Below are positions 8,865 to 18,475 of a stretch of 44,427 bases of DNA, one piece after another. Where the stretch lies: contig PKCY01000142.1 in assembly GCA_002862985.1 (NCBI GenBank), positions 1-44,427 of the forward strand, written 5' to 3'. How positions within the stretch are numbered: the stretch's first letter is position 1; each line of letters begins with the position of its first letter. The notes below the pieces were generated by a model, which worked only from the letters and a program-made list of their open reading frames with translations, had not been told where the DNA came from and did not search any database. A program made the translations under genes and the position numbers. Origin of the DNA: Haliea sp. GTDB taxonomy: Bacteria; Pseudomonadota; Gammaproteobacteria; Pseudomonadales; Halieaceae.

Positions 8865-9266
8865 ATGGCTATGGAACAACCACCTGTCTCAAACCCTGAA
8901 TGGGATGACCTCATCCCTCCGCCAGAAAAGCCCGGCTATCTCGCCCTATCCCGCACTACCGACAAAGTACTGCAGATTCTACTCGGCGGCGACCTGGCGC
9001 GCCTGCGAGCTGACTCAGTGGCGGAATCACTGGGCATGAGCAGTACGACTTTGCGGCGGCGCCTGCGCGCCGATCATACCTGCTACCAGTTCCTGTTGGA
9101 TCGGGCCCGACAGTATCGCTGCGAGCAGGTCTTGCGCGAAATGTGGAGGCCGGGAAAGTGCCTGGCAGATGAACTTGGATATCTGGAGGTGAACAGCTTT
9201 TATCGCGCTTTCCGTCGCTGGACGGGGCTAAGTTACAGCGAATACAAGCTGCGTCAGTGTCTTTGA
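8865..9266 (+). CDS. AraC-type helix-turn-helix protein without sensor domain
   Basis: This 133-residue protein is little more than a two-HTH AraC DNA-binding domain. The first helix-turn-helix lies at about 49-69 (SVAESLGMSSTTLRRRL) and the second at about 97-118, ending in the family segment NSFYRAFRRWTGLSYSEY. Typical AraC regulators are about 280-300 residues with an N-terminal effector domain, which is replaced here by about 45 residues. AAGGA lies before the ATG. It may be a small regulator with an unknown partner. The 222-base gap upstream should contain its promoter, but I cannot pick clear -35/-10 boxes. Confidence 0.82.
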   Translation: MAMEQPPVSNPEWDDLIPPPEKPGYLALSRTTDKVLQILLGGDLARLRADSVAESLGMSSTTLRRRLRADHTCYQFLLDRARQYRCEQVLREMWRPGKCLADELGYLEVNSFYRAFRRWTGLSYSEYKLRQCL

Positions 9267-9379
9267 GTTTGGCCGGACAGCGTAGCCTGGGAAATTCCTG
9301 CCTCCCACTGACATCCTGTCCGTCGGTCACATTGTGCTCTTAGGAATTGAGGTAACGCAGTTTTTTGCTGCCTATGTGG

Positions 9380-10147
9380 TTACAGCCACCCGCGCAGTCG
9401 GTATACCCAGTAGCCAACTATTTCGTGCAGCGCGTATGTCGACCGGGACAGGCTAGCCACGTCGGGCACCCACCTGGATAAGAGTTGTGGCGCAACGGTC
9501 CGTTGAAAGTCTGTCGGCGCCGGCACAACCTCCAACCCCTGCGCCGAAAATAATGCCTCTGCCCGGAGCATATGATAACCCGAGCTTACCAGCAGAATCC
9601 GACGCAGCCCTTTGTCCTTGAGCATCTGCGCAGAAAAGACAGCGTTGTCGTGCGTGGTGCGACTCTTGTCTTCCAGCAACATGCTGCGCGCCGGAATCCC
9701 CATGACCATAAGGATTTCTCTCATTTGCTCAGCTTCCGAACGAACGTCTTCTCCCCCGCCACCGGTTAACAAAATAATCGGTGCCTTCCCAGCTTTATAG
9801 AGTGCCGCAGCATGAACCAGCCGGTCGGCGTGTTGATTGAGGTCCGCTAGAGTACCCATATGCGTATCACCGCGCATCGCGCCGCCCAGAAGTACGATTG
9901 CATCAGCTTCGGCAATAACAGACATGGCCCGCGGCACATAACTGCGTTCCAATGAACCCATCAGAAAGTTTGCAAACAACGCCGTAGAGCAGAGATACAG
10001 CCAGGTGACCGCAATTACCGTTGTATAAAAGCTGATCCGCCTCCATCTCAAGAGCGAGCAGGCAAAGGCCAAAACCAGTAGCAACAAGCTCAGGCTCACC
10101 GGATACACCAGCAGCGACAGTAATTTTGCGGTATAAAACGAAATCAT
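9380..10147 (-). CDS. ElyC/YdcF-like DUF218 membrane protein
   Basis: This 255-residue protein has two N-terminal membrane helices (about 11-33 and 39-61) followed by a DUF218 domain. The domain begins at DAIVLLGGA (82-90) and continues through LTGGGGEDVRSEAEQM and LLVSSGYHMLRAEALF. ElyC of E. coli has this architecture and acts in cell-envelope integrity and undecaprenyl-phosphate metabolism. A link to lipid-carrier use would fit the polysaccharide locus next door, but that is inference. The ATG at 10147 is supported by the helix that starts immediately after it. Confidence 0.85.
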   Translation of the reverse strand: MISFYTAKLLSLLVYPVSLSLLLLVLAFACSLLRWRRISFYTTVIAVTWLYLCSTALFANFLMGSLERSYVPRAMSVIAEADAIVLLGGAMRGDTHMGTLADLNQHADRLVHAAALYKAGKAPIILLTGGGGEDVRSEAEQMREILMVMGIPARSMLLEDKSRTTHDNAVFSAQMLKDKGLRRILLVSSGYHMLRAEALFSAQGLEVVPAPTDFQRTVAPQLLSRWVPDVASLSRSTYALHEIVGYWVYRLRGWL

Positions 10148-10201
10148 CCGGTAATCGCAGGGTATTCACATGCGGTATTGCCGATAAAAAGCCGCGGTGA
10201 C

Positions 10202-11218
10202 TCAGGCATATCCTCTAGGATTCCCCTGCTGCCAACGCCAGGCGTCTTCACACATCTCGGCCAAACTTCTCGAAGCCGTCCATTGCAATAATGTCTCGGC
10301 CAACCGCGGGTCGGCCCAACAGGCGGCAATATCTCCGGGGCGGCGTTTGACAATTTCATAGGGCACGGACTGCCCGCTGGCGTGCTCAAAGGCTTTCACC
10401 ATATCCAGCACTGAGACGCCATTGCCAGTACCCAAATTGATGGTATGCAGACCAGGCTGGCGGCAGATATATTCCAGTGCTACAACATGCCCCTCCACCA
10501 GATCCATTACGTGAATATAATCTCGCACGCCGGTGCCGTCTGCCGTGGCATAGTCATCACCAAATACAAACAGCTTCTCACGCTCCCCTACTGCTACTTG
10601 CGCCACGAATGGCATCAGGTTATTGGGGAAGCCCTGGGGATCCTCACCTATGAGACCACTGGGGTGCGCGCCCACAGGGTTGAAATATCGCAGCCGACAC
10701 ACGCTCCAATTGGGATTCGCAACGTGCCAATCAGCCAGAATGTCCTCTACCATGAGTTTAGAGCGACCGTAGGGACTGGTTGGGCAAAGCCCAAAATCCT
10801 CCCGGATGGGAACAGAGGGCGGATCCCCGTACACCGTTGCCGAGGAAGAAAACACTATGTTAGTAACGCCCGCCTGCTGCATGGCTGCCAAAAGAACGAG
10901 CGAGCTAACGACGTTGTTATCGTAATACTCAAGCGGAAAATCAACAGACTCCCCCACCGCTTTAAGGCCTGCAAAATGCAGTACGGCCGTAATGGTGTGG
11001 GCATGAAAAATCTTGTCGAGGCAATCGCGATCTCGCACGTCACCCTGCACAAATATAGGCGACGTAGCGCAAATTTCACCTACGCGCTCCAGGGAGACCA
11101 GGCTGCTATTGCACAAATTGTCCAGTACAACCACCTGATAACCCGCCTCCATCAGCGCAGCGCAGGCGTGACTGCCAATGTAACCCGCTCCGCCCGTCAC
11201 CAAAACCGTTCCAATCAT
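10202..11218 (-). CDS. galE: UDP-glucose 4-epimerase
   Basis: This enzyme interconverts UDP-glucose and UDP-galactose in the cytosol, supplying precursors for the neighbouring polysaccharide genes. The 338-residue length equals that of E. coli GalE. The NAD-binding motif GGAGYIGSH is at 9-17. The SDR catalytic residues are S124-S126 (FSSSATVYGDP), Y150 and K154 (YGRSK). Further GalE features are RYFNPVGAHPSG and the C-terminal RRPGDIAACWADP. It is transcribed away from the sugar operon that begins at 11388, with 170 bases between them. Confidence 0.95.
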   Translation of the reverse strand: MIGTVLVTGGAGYIGSHACAALMEAGYQVVVLDNLCNSSLVSLERVGEICATSPIFVQGDVRDRDCLDKIFHAHTITAVLHFAGLKAVGESVDFPLEYYDNNVVSSLVLLAAMQQAGVTNIVFSSSATVYGDPPSVPIREDFGLCPTSPYGRSKLMVEDILADWHVANPNWSVCRLRYFNPVGAHPSGLIGEDPQGFPNNLMPFVAQVAVGEREKLFVFGDDYATADGTGVRDYIHVMDLVEGHVVALEYICRQPGLHTINLGTGNGVSVLDMVKAFEHASGQSVPYEIVKRRPGDIAACWADPRLAETLLQWTASRSLAEMCEDAWRWQQGNPRGYA

Positions 11219-11387
11219 GGGCTATGTCCCGTGGAGTGTTATCAAATAGAGCCCAGAAGTATAACCGATTAGAATCGTGTTCAAAGCCAACTGCTTCACA
11301 CTTCCCGCCCTCTGCTATTGATTACATGAAATCGCGCACAAAAACCTTTATCATAACCTCTCAGAGTTCACCCTTAGAATCAGTTCA

Positions 11388-12404
11388 ATGCATATACTCG
11401 TTACCGGAGCTGCAGGCTTCATCGGCTACCACCTCAGTGAAAAGCTGCTGGCGCGCGGTGATACTGTTACAGGACTGGACAACCTCAACAATTATTACGA
11501 CGTAAGTTTAAAGGAAGCCCGGCTAGATCGGCTTAAGGCCCAACCAGCTTTCAGATTTATCAAGGCGGACCTCAAGGATCGCTCAGATATTGAAGCTCTG
11601 TTTGCAGGCACCGAGTTTGACGCCGTCATCAATCTGGCTGCGCAAGCGGGCGTACGTTATTCATTGGAAAACCCACACGCCTACATCGAGAGCAATATTG
11701 TCGGGTTCACCAATCTTCTGGAATGCTGCCGTCACCATAAAATCAAGCACCTCGTATACGCCAGTAGTAGTTCAGTGTACGGGATGAATGGCTCAATGCC
11801 CTTCTCGGTACACGACAACGTCGACCACCCGATGTCGCTTTACGCTGCCAGCAAAAAAGCCAACGAACTAATGGCACACACGTACTCCCACCTGTACAAC
11901 ATTCCCACCACGGGCCTGCGTTTTTTTACCGTGTATGGGCCATGGGGACGCCCGGATATGGCACTGTTTCTGTTTACCAAGGCGATCCTGGCCGGCGAAC
12001 CCATCAAGGTCTTCAACAATGGCAACATGAAGCGAGATTTTACCTATATTGACGATATCGTAGAGGGCATTATTCGCGTTACCGACAGACCTGCGGCGCC
12101 GAATTCTACATGGGATGCGCTCTCTCCGGACCCAGGCACGAGTACTGCTCCGTATCGGCTCTACAATATTGGCAACAACAACCCGGTGCAATTGACCGAC
12201 TTTATCAGCGCTATTGAGAAGGCCCTGGGGAAGACTGCACAAAGAGATTTACTGCCTATGCAGCCCGGCGATGTGGCAGCCACTTGCGCGAATATCGATG
12301 ATCTGATTGCAGCTGTTGATTACAGACCACAGACACCAGTGCAGGAGGGTATCAATCACTTTATTGACTGGTATTTGGAGCATGTGCACAAGGAAAAGTC
12401 ATGA
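11388..12404 (+). CDS. NAD-dependent epimerase, probable UDP-glucuronate 4-epimerase
   Basis: This 338-residue SDR enzyme has the NAD motif [10 protein letters not shown] (6-15) and the catalytic YxxxK at Y152-K156 (YAASKKANE). The segments [13 protein letters not shown] and [16 protein letters not shown] are typical of the CapI/WbnF group that converts UDP-glucuronate to UDP-galacturonate. The next gene makes UDP-glucuronate and overlaps this one by four bases (ATGA), which supports the assignment. It is the first gene of the long plus-strand operon. Other 4-epimerases of the same subgroup cannot be excluded from sequence alone. Confidence 0.88.
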   Translation: MHILVTGAAGFIGYHLSEKLLARGDTVTGLDNLNNYYDVSLKEARLDRLKAQPAFRFIKADLKDRSDIEALFAGTEFDAVINLAAQAGVRYSLENPHAYIESNIVGFTNLLECCRHHKIKHLVYASSSSVYGMNGSMPFSVHDNVDHPMSLYAASKKANELMAHTYSHLYNIPTTGLRFFTVYGPWGRPDMALFLFTKAILAGEPIKVFNNGNMKRDFTYIDDIVEGIIRVTDRPAAPNSTWDALSPDPGTSTAPYRLYNIGNNNPVQLTDFISAIEKALGKTAQRDLLPMQPGDVAATCANIDDLIAAVDYRPQTPVQEGINHFIDWYLEHVHKEKS

Positions 12405-13705
12405 ACGTTGTAATGATCGGCGCGGGCTACGTGGGGCTGGTATCAGGCGCCTGCTTTGCGGAATTTGGTGCAAACGTCACCTGCGTCGACGTTGACGAGG
12501 GGAAAGTACAAGCGCTACAAAATGGAAAAATCCCCATATATGAACCGGGTCTCGAAGATCTCGTACAACGCAATACAGAAGCGGGACGATTGCATTTCAG
12601 TACGCACTTCAAGGAGTGGGTCGGCGATGCCGACCTCGTATTCATTGCTGTAGGAACTCCGACACGGCGTGGTGACGGGCACGCCGATCTGAAATACGTT
12701 TACGCCGCCGCCACTGAGATAGCGCGCCACCTCCAGGGGTATACCGTCATCGTGGACAAATCTACCGTTCCGGTAGGCACAGCGCGGGAAGTGTCTCGTA
12801 TCATAAAAGCTACCAACCCGAACGCGAACTTTGACGTGGCCTCCAATCCCGAATTTCTGCGTGAGGGATCCGCGATAAATGATTTTATGCGGCCGGACAG
12901 GGTTATATTGGGCGTTGAGAGTGTCAGGGCCGAGGCCCGGTTACGTGAACTTTACCGCCCGCTTAATCTGATCGAAGCGCCCATACTCATAACTAACCTC
13001 GAAAGTGCCGAAGTCACGAAGTATGCAGCCAATGCTTTTCTCGCCACTAAAATTAGTTTTATCAACGAAGTAGCAGAATTGTGTGAAAAAACTGGCGCAG
13101 ATGTGCACGCCGTTGCAAAAGGTATGGGACTGGACGGGCGCATAGGCAAAAAATTCTTACATCCCGGACCTGGTTATGGTGGATCGTGTTTTCCCAAGGA
13201 CACTCAAGCAATGATTCGCATGGCCCGTGACGCAGGCGCTTCCGCCCGTATCGTTGAAACTGTCGTTGAAGTCAATGCCACTCAAAAACTGCGGATGGTG
13301 TCGAAGATCGAACAGGCACTTGGCGGCAACGTGGCGGAAAAAACAATTGCCGTGTTGGGCCTGACATTCAAACCCGAAACTGACGATATGCGAGATGCTC
13401 CCGCCCTGACAATCCTTCCCGCGCTTATTGACCGAAATGCTGTTCTCAGAGCGCATGATCCGGCTGGGATGGATGAAGCCAAAAAAGAACTGCCGGCCGG
13501 TATCCACTACGCGGACAAAATCGAAGACACCGTAAAAGGTGCCGATGCAGTGGTCTTGCTAACGGAATGGAATGAGTATCGCGGACTGGATTTAGCCAGA
13601 CTGAAATCGCTGATGAAAGGCGATGTCTTTGTGGATCTTAGAAATGTTTACGAACAGAGCCTGATGGAGGCACACGGCTTTAGCTACTGCTGTGTGGGGC
13701 GATAG
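12401..13705 (+). CDS. ugd: UDP-glucose 6-dehydrogenase
   Basis: This enzyme oxidises UDP-glucose to UDP-glucuronate with two NAD+. The 434-residue protein has the N-terminal Rossmann motif [10 protein letters not shown] (7-16) and the glutamate-containing [11 protein letters not shown]. The catalytic cysteine is C263 in [10 protein letters not shown]. The C-terminal UDP-binding domain includes [17 protein letters not shown]. The start overlaps the previous stop by four bases. Its product feeds the 4-epimerase just upstream and the decarboxylase at 38.2-39.1 kb. It is full length with no anomalies. Confidence 0.95.
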   Translation: MNVVMIGAGYVGLVSGACFAEFGANVTCVDVDEGKVQALQNGKIPIYEPGLEDLVQRNTEAGRLHFSTHFKEWVGDADLVFIAVGTPTRRGDGHADLKYVYAAATEIARHLQGYTVIVDKSTVPVGTAREVSRIIKATNPNANFDVASNPEFLREGSAINDFMRPDRVILGVESVRAEARLRELYRPLNLIEAPILITNLESAEVTKYAANAFLATKISFINEVAELCEKTGADVHAVAKGMGLDGRIGKKFLHPGPGYGGSCFPKDTQAMIRMARDAGASARIVETVVEVNATQKLRMVSKIEQALGGNVAEKTIAVLGLTFKPETDDMRDAPALTILPALIDRNAVLRAHDPAGMDEAKKELPAGIHYADKIEDTVKGADAVVLLTEWNEYRGLDLARLKSLMKGDVFVDLRNVYEQSLMEAHGFSYCCVGR

Positions 13706-13785
13706 ACTTGGGTTTATTTCCATTCAGCTATTGCGCATACCGTACGCTACCGAAGGATTACCACCAACGCGGCTAAGGTAATTTC

Positions 13786-13917
13786 ATGGGGACTACTCAA
13801 GCGCAAAACTTTGCCAACGTAATTGCTGCAGGTATTCCTGCCAGGGTAATTAGAGAAATTGGATCGGGCGAACGACTGCATGAAACAAGAAATATCTTTG
13901 ACGCCGCACACGTCTAA
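13786..13917 (+). pseudogene. 3' remnant of a hexapeptide-repeat acetyltransferase
   Basis: A 43-codon frame reads through NVIAAGIPARVIREIG, the characteristic C-terminal tail of left-handed beta-helix (hexapeptide) acyltransferases, normally preceded by several hexapeptide turns. Here an in-frame stop lies 12 bases before the ATG, and no hexapeptide turns can be read upstream in any frame back to ugd. The remnant's TAA overlaps the ATG of the FkbM gene (TAATG). The missing gene therefore probably stood in this operon position and was removed by deletion, leaving its coupled stop/start intact. A translated short peptide is possible, but no function is implied. Confidence 0.65.
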
Positions 13918-14807
13918 TGGCTAACACTACAGGGAGCTCAATACTTTCCGTCCTATTCAAACGCGTCGTGAGATTCGCATTAAGGGCGATTTTTTTGCAA
14001 GTTCGTCGTTTTGGAATTATTCCGCCCGAACAAATCTTTCGCCACTTGTACAAAGCCGGTCCGTTTGTCATTGTGCTGCCTGATGGTTTTCACTTGCGCC
14101 TAATGGCATGGGGCGACCGCGTAGAAAACGAATTCTTCTGGCGAGGCTGGCGCGGACACGAACCAAAGGTGATGCGCTGGTGGGTGAAGTTCGCCGGCGA
14201 TGGTGGTGACATTCTAGACATCGGAGCCAATACAGGTACATTTGCATTTATTGCCAAAGGGACGTCTCCCCATTCGAGTGTTCATGCATTTGAACCACTT
14301 CTTCGGATAGCCAATCGGATCGAAGAAAACCGGATTGTTTCGGGCGTGGATGTTGTTGTCGTAAATACCGCTGTCGCTGATACCGAGGGCGAATGCGAAA
14401 TTTTCGATCCAGGCGGTGATAACGCCTATAGCGCCTCATTAGATTCTGAATTTCTTCAGGGTAAAAAGAATTCGTACCCAGTTTCTGTGACAACGATCGA
14501 CGAATATTGCGCTCAACAACAGCTTAGTCCGACGCTCATAAAAATTGATGTCGAAGGGGCTGAAGGGCGAGTAATAGTAGGCGCGAGAAGGACTCTTGAG
14601 AAAGGCCGTTGCCGCATCATATGCGAATGGTCCGGGCGACCGCAGCAAAACGAAGAAGCGTGCGCCATTCTCACCCAGTATGGCTACGTCGCCCTAGACC
14701 CGACTAATTTGCAGCCGGTAGATTTGAATAAATTGCGAGCATTCGAAGACCGAAATGTCCTGCTATTACATGCCAGTGAGATACCTCTTCTATGTTCTGC
14801 ACAGTAA
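13917..14807 (+). CDS. FkbM family methyltransferase
   Basis: This 296-residue SAM-dependent methyltransferase has motif I at about 98-108 (DILDIGANTGTF), the acidic SVHAFEPL at 121-128, and the FkbM hallmark LIKIDVEGAEG (207-217). In polysaccharide loci such proteins usually O-methylate a sugar of the repeat unit, which is the likely role here; this is inference from context. The N-terminal 90 residues are basic and partly hydrophobic and might contact the membrane. The ATG overlaps the stop of the acetyltransferase remnant by one base. A 142-base gap follows before the next gene. Confidence 0.9.
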   Translation: MANTTGSSILSVLFKRVVRFALRAIFLQVRRFGIIPPEQIFRHLYKAGPFVIVLPDGFHLRLMAWGDRVENEFFWRGWRGHEPKVMRWWVKFAGDGGDILDIGANTGTFAFIAKGTSPHSSVHAFEPLLRIANRIEENRIVSGVDVVVVNTAVADTEGECEIFDPGGDNAYSASLDSEFLQGKKNSYPVSVTTIDEYCAQQQLSPTLIKIDVEGAEGRVIVGARRTLEKGRCRIICEWSGRPQQNEEACAILTQYGYVALDPTNLQPVDLNKLRAFEDRNVLLLHASEIPLLCSAQ

Positions 14808-14949
14808 GTATAAAAATTGCTATGCTGTCAGGCCGAAATTGGCCCTGCTCTGCCGTCACACAAATCGCTGTTAAAAGCGGTATACCCAAAAATTTGGATC
14901 ACAGAGTACGAGTGGCGACAGCCGTCAAAATACCGCGTGACTTATCTAT

Positions 14950-16095
14950 ATGAGGGTAATGCATGTAATTGAATCACTGGGAAGGGGCGGCGCAGAACAA
15001 CTCTTGGTAACGTTATTGCCGGCATTGAAGCAACGAGGTATCTGTGTCTCTGTTGCGGTGTTGAAAAGCCCTCTGGACCTCAAGGAATCATTCGAGTCAG
15101 CAGGGATACATGTACATCTCCTACCGGCCCGTCACAAGTGGAATCTCTTGGGGAGTTCGCTAGACCTGGCAAGGCTCACACGTCTGGAAGAAATAGACAT
15201 TATGCATGCGCATTTATATTTTCCCGCCATCTGCACTTCAATCGTTAAGCTGTTACGCCTGAGTAGGGTCATTACGGTTTTGACATTTCATAATCTGGCA
15301 TACGCCAAAGGCGTGAACAAGGACGGATTGGGCCTTCGCGCCAAGAGATTACTTGCTTCTTTACTCTACCCTGCTGGAATTGATTGCAAAATTGCAGTTA
15401 GTAACGCGGTTGCCTCACACTACCGCTCCGCTCTTAGCCTGGGTGCAATAGAAGTTGTAAACAACCCTGTCGACATAGTTGAGATAGATAGCGTGTCTTT
15501 GACATTGGAGAGCCCACCAAACTCCAGTCTACATTTGGTTTTACCTGGTCGGCTCGTTGAAGAAAAGGGGCACACTGATCTCCTGACGGCTTTAAAAATG
15601 CTGCGTGAAAGAAGCGCTAATTTTCAGGTAACACTCGCTGGAGGTGGTCCACTGGCTGATGCTTTGGCTGCTAAAATTACAGAGCTTGAACTTGGTAATA
15701 TCGTATCAATTACTGGAGTTCTTGAGCACAAACGCATGTTGGAAATCATCGCCTCAGCGGACATCGTCGTCGTCCCCTCCCGGTTTGAGGGGTTTGGATT
15801 GACGGCGACTGAAGCCATGGCACTATCAAAACCGGTTATAGTCACCGCGGTAGGCGGCCTTCTGGAGATAGTCGAAGACGGTGTAAGCGGACTCGTTGTG
15901 CCGCAGCAAGACCCCCGAAATCTCGCTCTGGCCATAGAGTCTCTCATTGCATCGGAAGTACTGCGCGAGGACTTAGGGCTTGCAGGGCGAAAGCGCGTGG
16001 AAAGCGCGTTTGCCCTGCCACTTATTGCGCAAGAAATGCACGCACTCTATGCATGCATTCTTAACGCCGGACCATTGGGTATTCAATCGCGCTAA
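14950..16095 (+). CDS. Glycosyltransferase family 4
   Basis: This is a GT-B, retaining glycosyltransferase of 381 residues. The N-terminal acceptor domain begins with VIESLGRGGAEQLLVTL, a common GT4 glycine-rich start. The donor domain has VLPGRLVEEKGHTDLL and the E-x7-E motif in RFEGFGLTATEAMA. It would add one sugar to the lipid-linked repeat unit at the cytosolic face. The sugar cannot be assigned. It is first of three successive glycosyltransferases in the operon. Confidence 0.9.
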   Translation: MRVMHVIESLGRGGAEQLLVTLLPALKQRGICVSVAVLKSPLDLKESFESAGIHVHLLPARHKWNLLGSSLDLARLTRLEEIDIMHAHLYFPAICTSIVKLLRLSRVITVLTFHNLAYAKGVNKDGLGLRAKRLLASLLYPAGIDCKIAVSNAVASHYRSALSLGAIEVVNNPVDIVEIDSVSLTLESPPNSSLHLVLPGRLVEEKGHTDLLTALKMLRERSANFQVTLAGGGPLADALAAKITELELGNIVSITGVLEHKRMLEIIASADIVVVPSRFEGFGLTATEAMALSKPVIVTAVGGLLEIVEDGVSGLVVPQQDPRNLALAIESLIASEVLREDLGLAGRKRVESAFALPLIAQEMHALYACILNAGPLGIQSR

Positions 16096-16117
16096 AGGCG
16101 GAATAGCAGAGACTTGA

Positions 16118-17335
16118 ATGAAAACTAGTGTTCTCTATATCTCTTATACGGGGCTTTTGGATCCCCTGGGCCAGTCACAGGTATTACAGTATGTTGCCGG
16201 GCTAGCAAGCAGCCACCAGATGACACTTCTCACCTTCGAGAAACGAGAAGCGCTACGAGAAACGGTACTCGTGACGGATCTCAAGGTACAGTGCCGAAAA
16301 GCAGGGGTGGATTGGCACCATTTGAATTACCACAATAGCCCCAATATGCCCGCCACGCTTTACGACGTAATGATGGGGGTGAGAATCGGTGTTCGACTAG
16401 CAAGGGAAGCGAACGCAAGTGTTGTGCACTGCAGAAGCTACCTTGCGAGCCTGATGGGACTGTTGATTAAACGAGCAACAGGCGCAAGGCACATTTTCGA
16501 CATGCGCGGTTTTTGGCCTGACGAGCGGGTCGACGGCGGTATTTGGCAAAAAGACTCCTTCAAGTACAGGATATTCAAGCGGCTGGAGCGCGCTCTTTTT
16601 CAATACACAGATCATGTGGTATCTCTCACCCATTCAGGCGAGGCCGAAATCCGACAATTTGATTATCTCCTGGAATGCCCCCCTCCCATATCGGTCATTC
16701 CGACGTGTACGAATCTGAATATTTTTAAACCCAGTGACCTAGCCCGCCAGAGAGTCGAAGAATTTACCTTAGGCTATGTTGGCTCGGCTGGAAGCTGGTA
16801 TATGTTTGACCAGGTGGCGCTTGTGGTGAAAAGACTCTTCAGTACTAGTCCTGGCTCCCGGTTTCTCGTGATCAACAAGGGAGGGCATGAATTCATCCGA
16901 CGAAAACTTCTGTTAGCTGATGTGGATCTAAACCGTGTTGAAATTCGAGCCGTGCCATTTCATGACGTGGCCGAAGAGATATCCAGAATGGATGCCGGCA
17001 TTTTCTTTTATCAGTCCGACTGGTCAAGGTGTGCGACCTGCCCCACCCGACTGGGCGAAGTTTTGGCTATGGGCAAACCCTGTCTGGCCAATGGAGGCGT
17101 TGGTGATGTGGAAAGAGTTCTGGGCGAAACCAGGACAGGTATTGTCATCAACGATATGCAGCCTGAGACACTGAATCAGGCCCTCGATCAGCTAATAGCC
17201 ATCTGTGGCGAACCGGGAGTATCTGGTCGATGTCGTGCCGCGGCTGCGGATCAGTTCTCTTTGCGGGAAGGAATTGAGAGTTACACCGCCATTTATGCTT
17301 CACTGGCAAGCGAAACGCAGCAGAAACCCCGTTGA
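16118..17335 (+). CDS. Glycosyltransferase (GT4-like)
   Basis: This 405-residue GT-B protein starts with SVLYISYTGLLDPLGQSQVL, a recognisable N-terminus of a GT4-like group in exopolysaccharide loci. The middle reads HIFDMRGFWPDERVDGGIW, typical of that group. The donor-binding half is weaker, with TCPTRLGEVLAMGKP in place of the classic E-x7-E. The next gene starts with a TTG that overlaps this stop codon. Acceptor and donor are unknown. Confidence 0.85.
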   Translation: MKTSVLYISYTGLLDPLGQSQVLQYVAGLASSHQMTLLTFEKREALRETVLVTDLKVQCRKAGVDWHHLNYHNSPNMPATLYDVMMGVRIGVRLAREANASVVHCRSYLASLMGLLIKRATGARHIFDMRGFWPDERVDGGIWQKDSFKYRIFKRLERALFQYTDHVVSLTHSGEAEIRQFDYLLECPPPISVIPTCTNLNIFKPSDLARQRVEEFTLGYVGSAGSWYMFDQVALVVKRLFSTSPGSRFLVINKGGHEFIRRKLLLADVDLNRVEIRAVPFHDVAEEISRMDAGIFFYQSDWSRCATCPTRLGEVLAMGKPCLANGGVGDVERVLGETRTGIVINDMQPETLNQALDQLIAICGEPGVSGRCRAAAADQFSLREGIESYTAIYASLASETQQKPR

Positions 17336-18456
17336 ACCGAGCGCACCTAAAAGTTCTCTTCCTGACCCGATATCCGGTTGAGGGGGCCAGCAGCCGCTAT
17401 CGCGTGTATCAGTATATCCCGTTTCTCGAAAGTCTCGGGGTCACCTGCGTAACGCAAAGTTTCATGAACGCCAAAATGTACAAAACCTTTTTTTCCCGCG
17501 GCAAGACTGTCCAGAAATTCTGGTTGATGCTGAAGGCAGTCTTCGCACGTATGGTAGCTCTAAAGCAGTATCCCGATTTTGACATAATTTACATGCAAAG
17601 AGAGTTGCTCCCTCTCGCCCCCCCGCTATTTGAGAGATTTTTGAAGCGCAGGGGCGCCATATTGATTTTTGACTACGACGACGCACTGTTTATCAGCAAG
17701 CCTAGTAGATACAATCCCATCTCAGCGTACTTGCGCTTTCCAGATAAAATACTGCAACTGTTCACCATTGTTGACTGCGTTGTAGCGGGTAACAACTGGC
17801 TACGCGATCGCGCACGCATGTCAGGCGCACAAGCGATGACCATCGAGGTCGCTGAAGACACAATCAGAATTCCGATGCACGCCCCACACAGTAACGATGG
17901 TCCGGTTACAATTGGGTGGCTGGGGTCGACCTCAACCGTTAAATATCTCCATCTCATCACCCCGGCTCTTCAGAAAATTGCCAGGGAATACGCAGGGGTC
18001 GTGCGATTTGAGGTTATGGGAGGCGGCGATTTCACCATGGAAGGAGTTCCATGGAACCGTTCAGATTGGTCGCTCGAGGAGGAACTGAATGCTCTCGCCC
18101 GCTTCGACATTGGCCTGATGCCATTGCCTGTGGAAGACTGGGCGAAAGGAAAATCTGGCGGCAAAGCACGTACCTATATGGCAGCAGGTGTTGTCCCGGT
18201 ATGTACCGCAATCGGTTACAACCTCAGTCTTATCGATCACCAAAAATCTGGCTGCCTTTGCAACACAGAGAATGAATGGTACCTGTCACTCAAGTATTTG
18301 ATAGATAATCCGGCCCAGAGGCAAAGATTGGCATTAAACGCCAGAGAACATGTGGTGAAAAATTTTTCTGGTCTTGAACAGGCCCGAAAAATGCGTCAGC
18401 TGTTTGATGATGTAATGGCCAGCAGCACGTCTACAGCCTCACGGCAAAGCAACTAA
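17332..18456 (+). CDS. Glycosyltransferase
   Basis: This 374-residue protein begins LKVLFLTRYPVEGASSRYRV, as in a group of GT-B enzymes of bacterial polysaccharide loci. It also contains IYMQRELLPLAPP and LIFDYDDALF. The donor half has IGWLGSTSTVKYL and KSGGKARTYMAAG. The start is a TTG at 17332 overlapping the preceding TGA (TTGA), so translation is probably coupled; no ATG lies before the homology. The sugar specificity is unknown. Confidence 0.82.
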   Translation: MNRAHLKVLFLTRYPVEGASSRYRVYQYIPFLESLGVTCVTQSFMNAKMYKTFFSRGKTVQKFWLMLKAVFARMVALKQYPDFDIIYMQRELLPLAPPLFERFLKRRGAILIFDYDDALFISKPSRYNPISAYLRFPDKILQLFTIVDCVVAGNNWLRDRARMSGAQAMTIEVAEDTIRIPMHAPHSNDGPVTIGWLGSTSTVKYLHLITPALQKIAREYAGVVRFEVMGGGDFTMEGVPWNRSDWSLEEELNALARFDIGLMPLPVEDWAKGKSGGKARTYMAAGVVPVCTAIGYNLSLIDHQKSGCLCNTENEWYLSLKYLIDNPAQRQRLALNAREHVVKNFSGLEQARKMRQLFDDVMASSTSTASRQSN

Positions 18457-18475
18457 ACAAGAATCAGGGCTATTT

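Noticed and set aside
9270-9345. GGACAG/CTGTCC inverted repeat in the convergent gap before the ElyC-like gene
   Set aside because: The arms are short and more than 30 bases apart with no T-run, so it is not convincing as a terminator or operator.
10445-11272. 275-codon open frame on the plus strand opposite galE
   Set aside because: It is fully antisense to a clear galE with all catalytic residues, and its translation has no recognisable motif.
14827-14848. GGCC...GGCC inverted repeat after the FkbM gene, considered as a terminator
   Set aside because: The stem is only four to six bases and no T-run follows.
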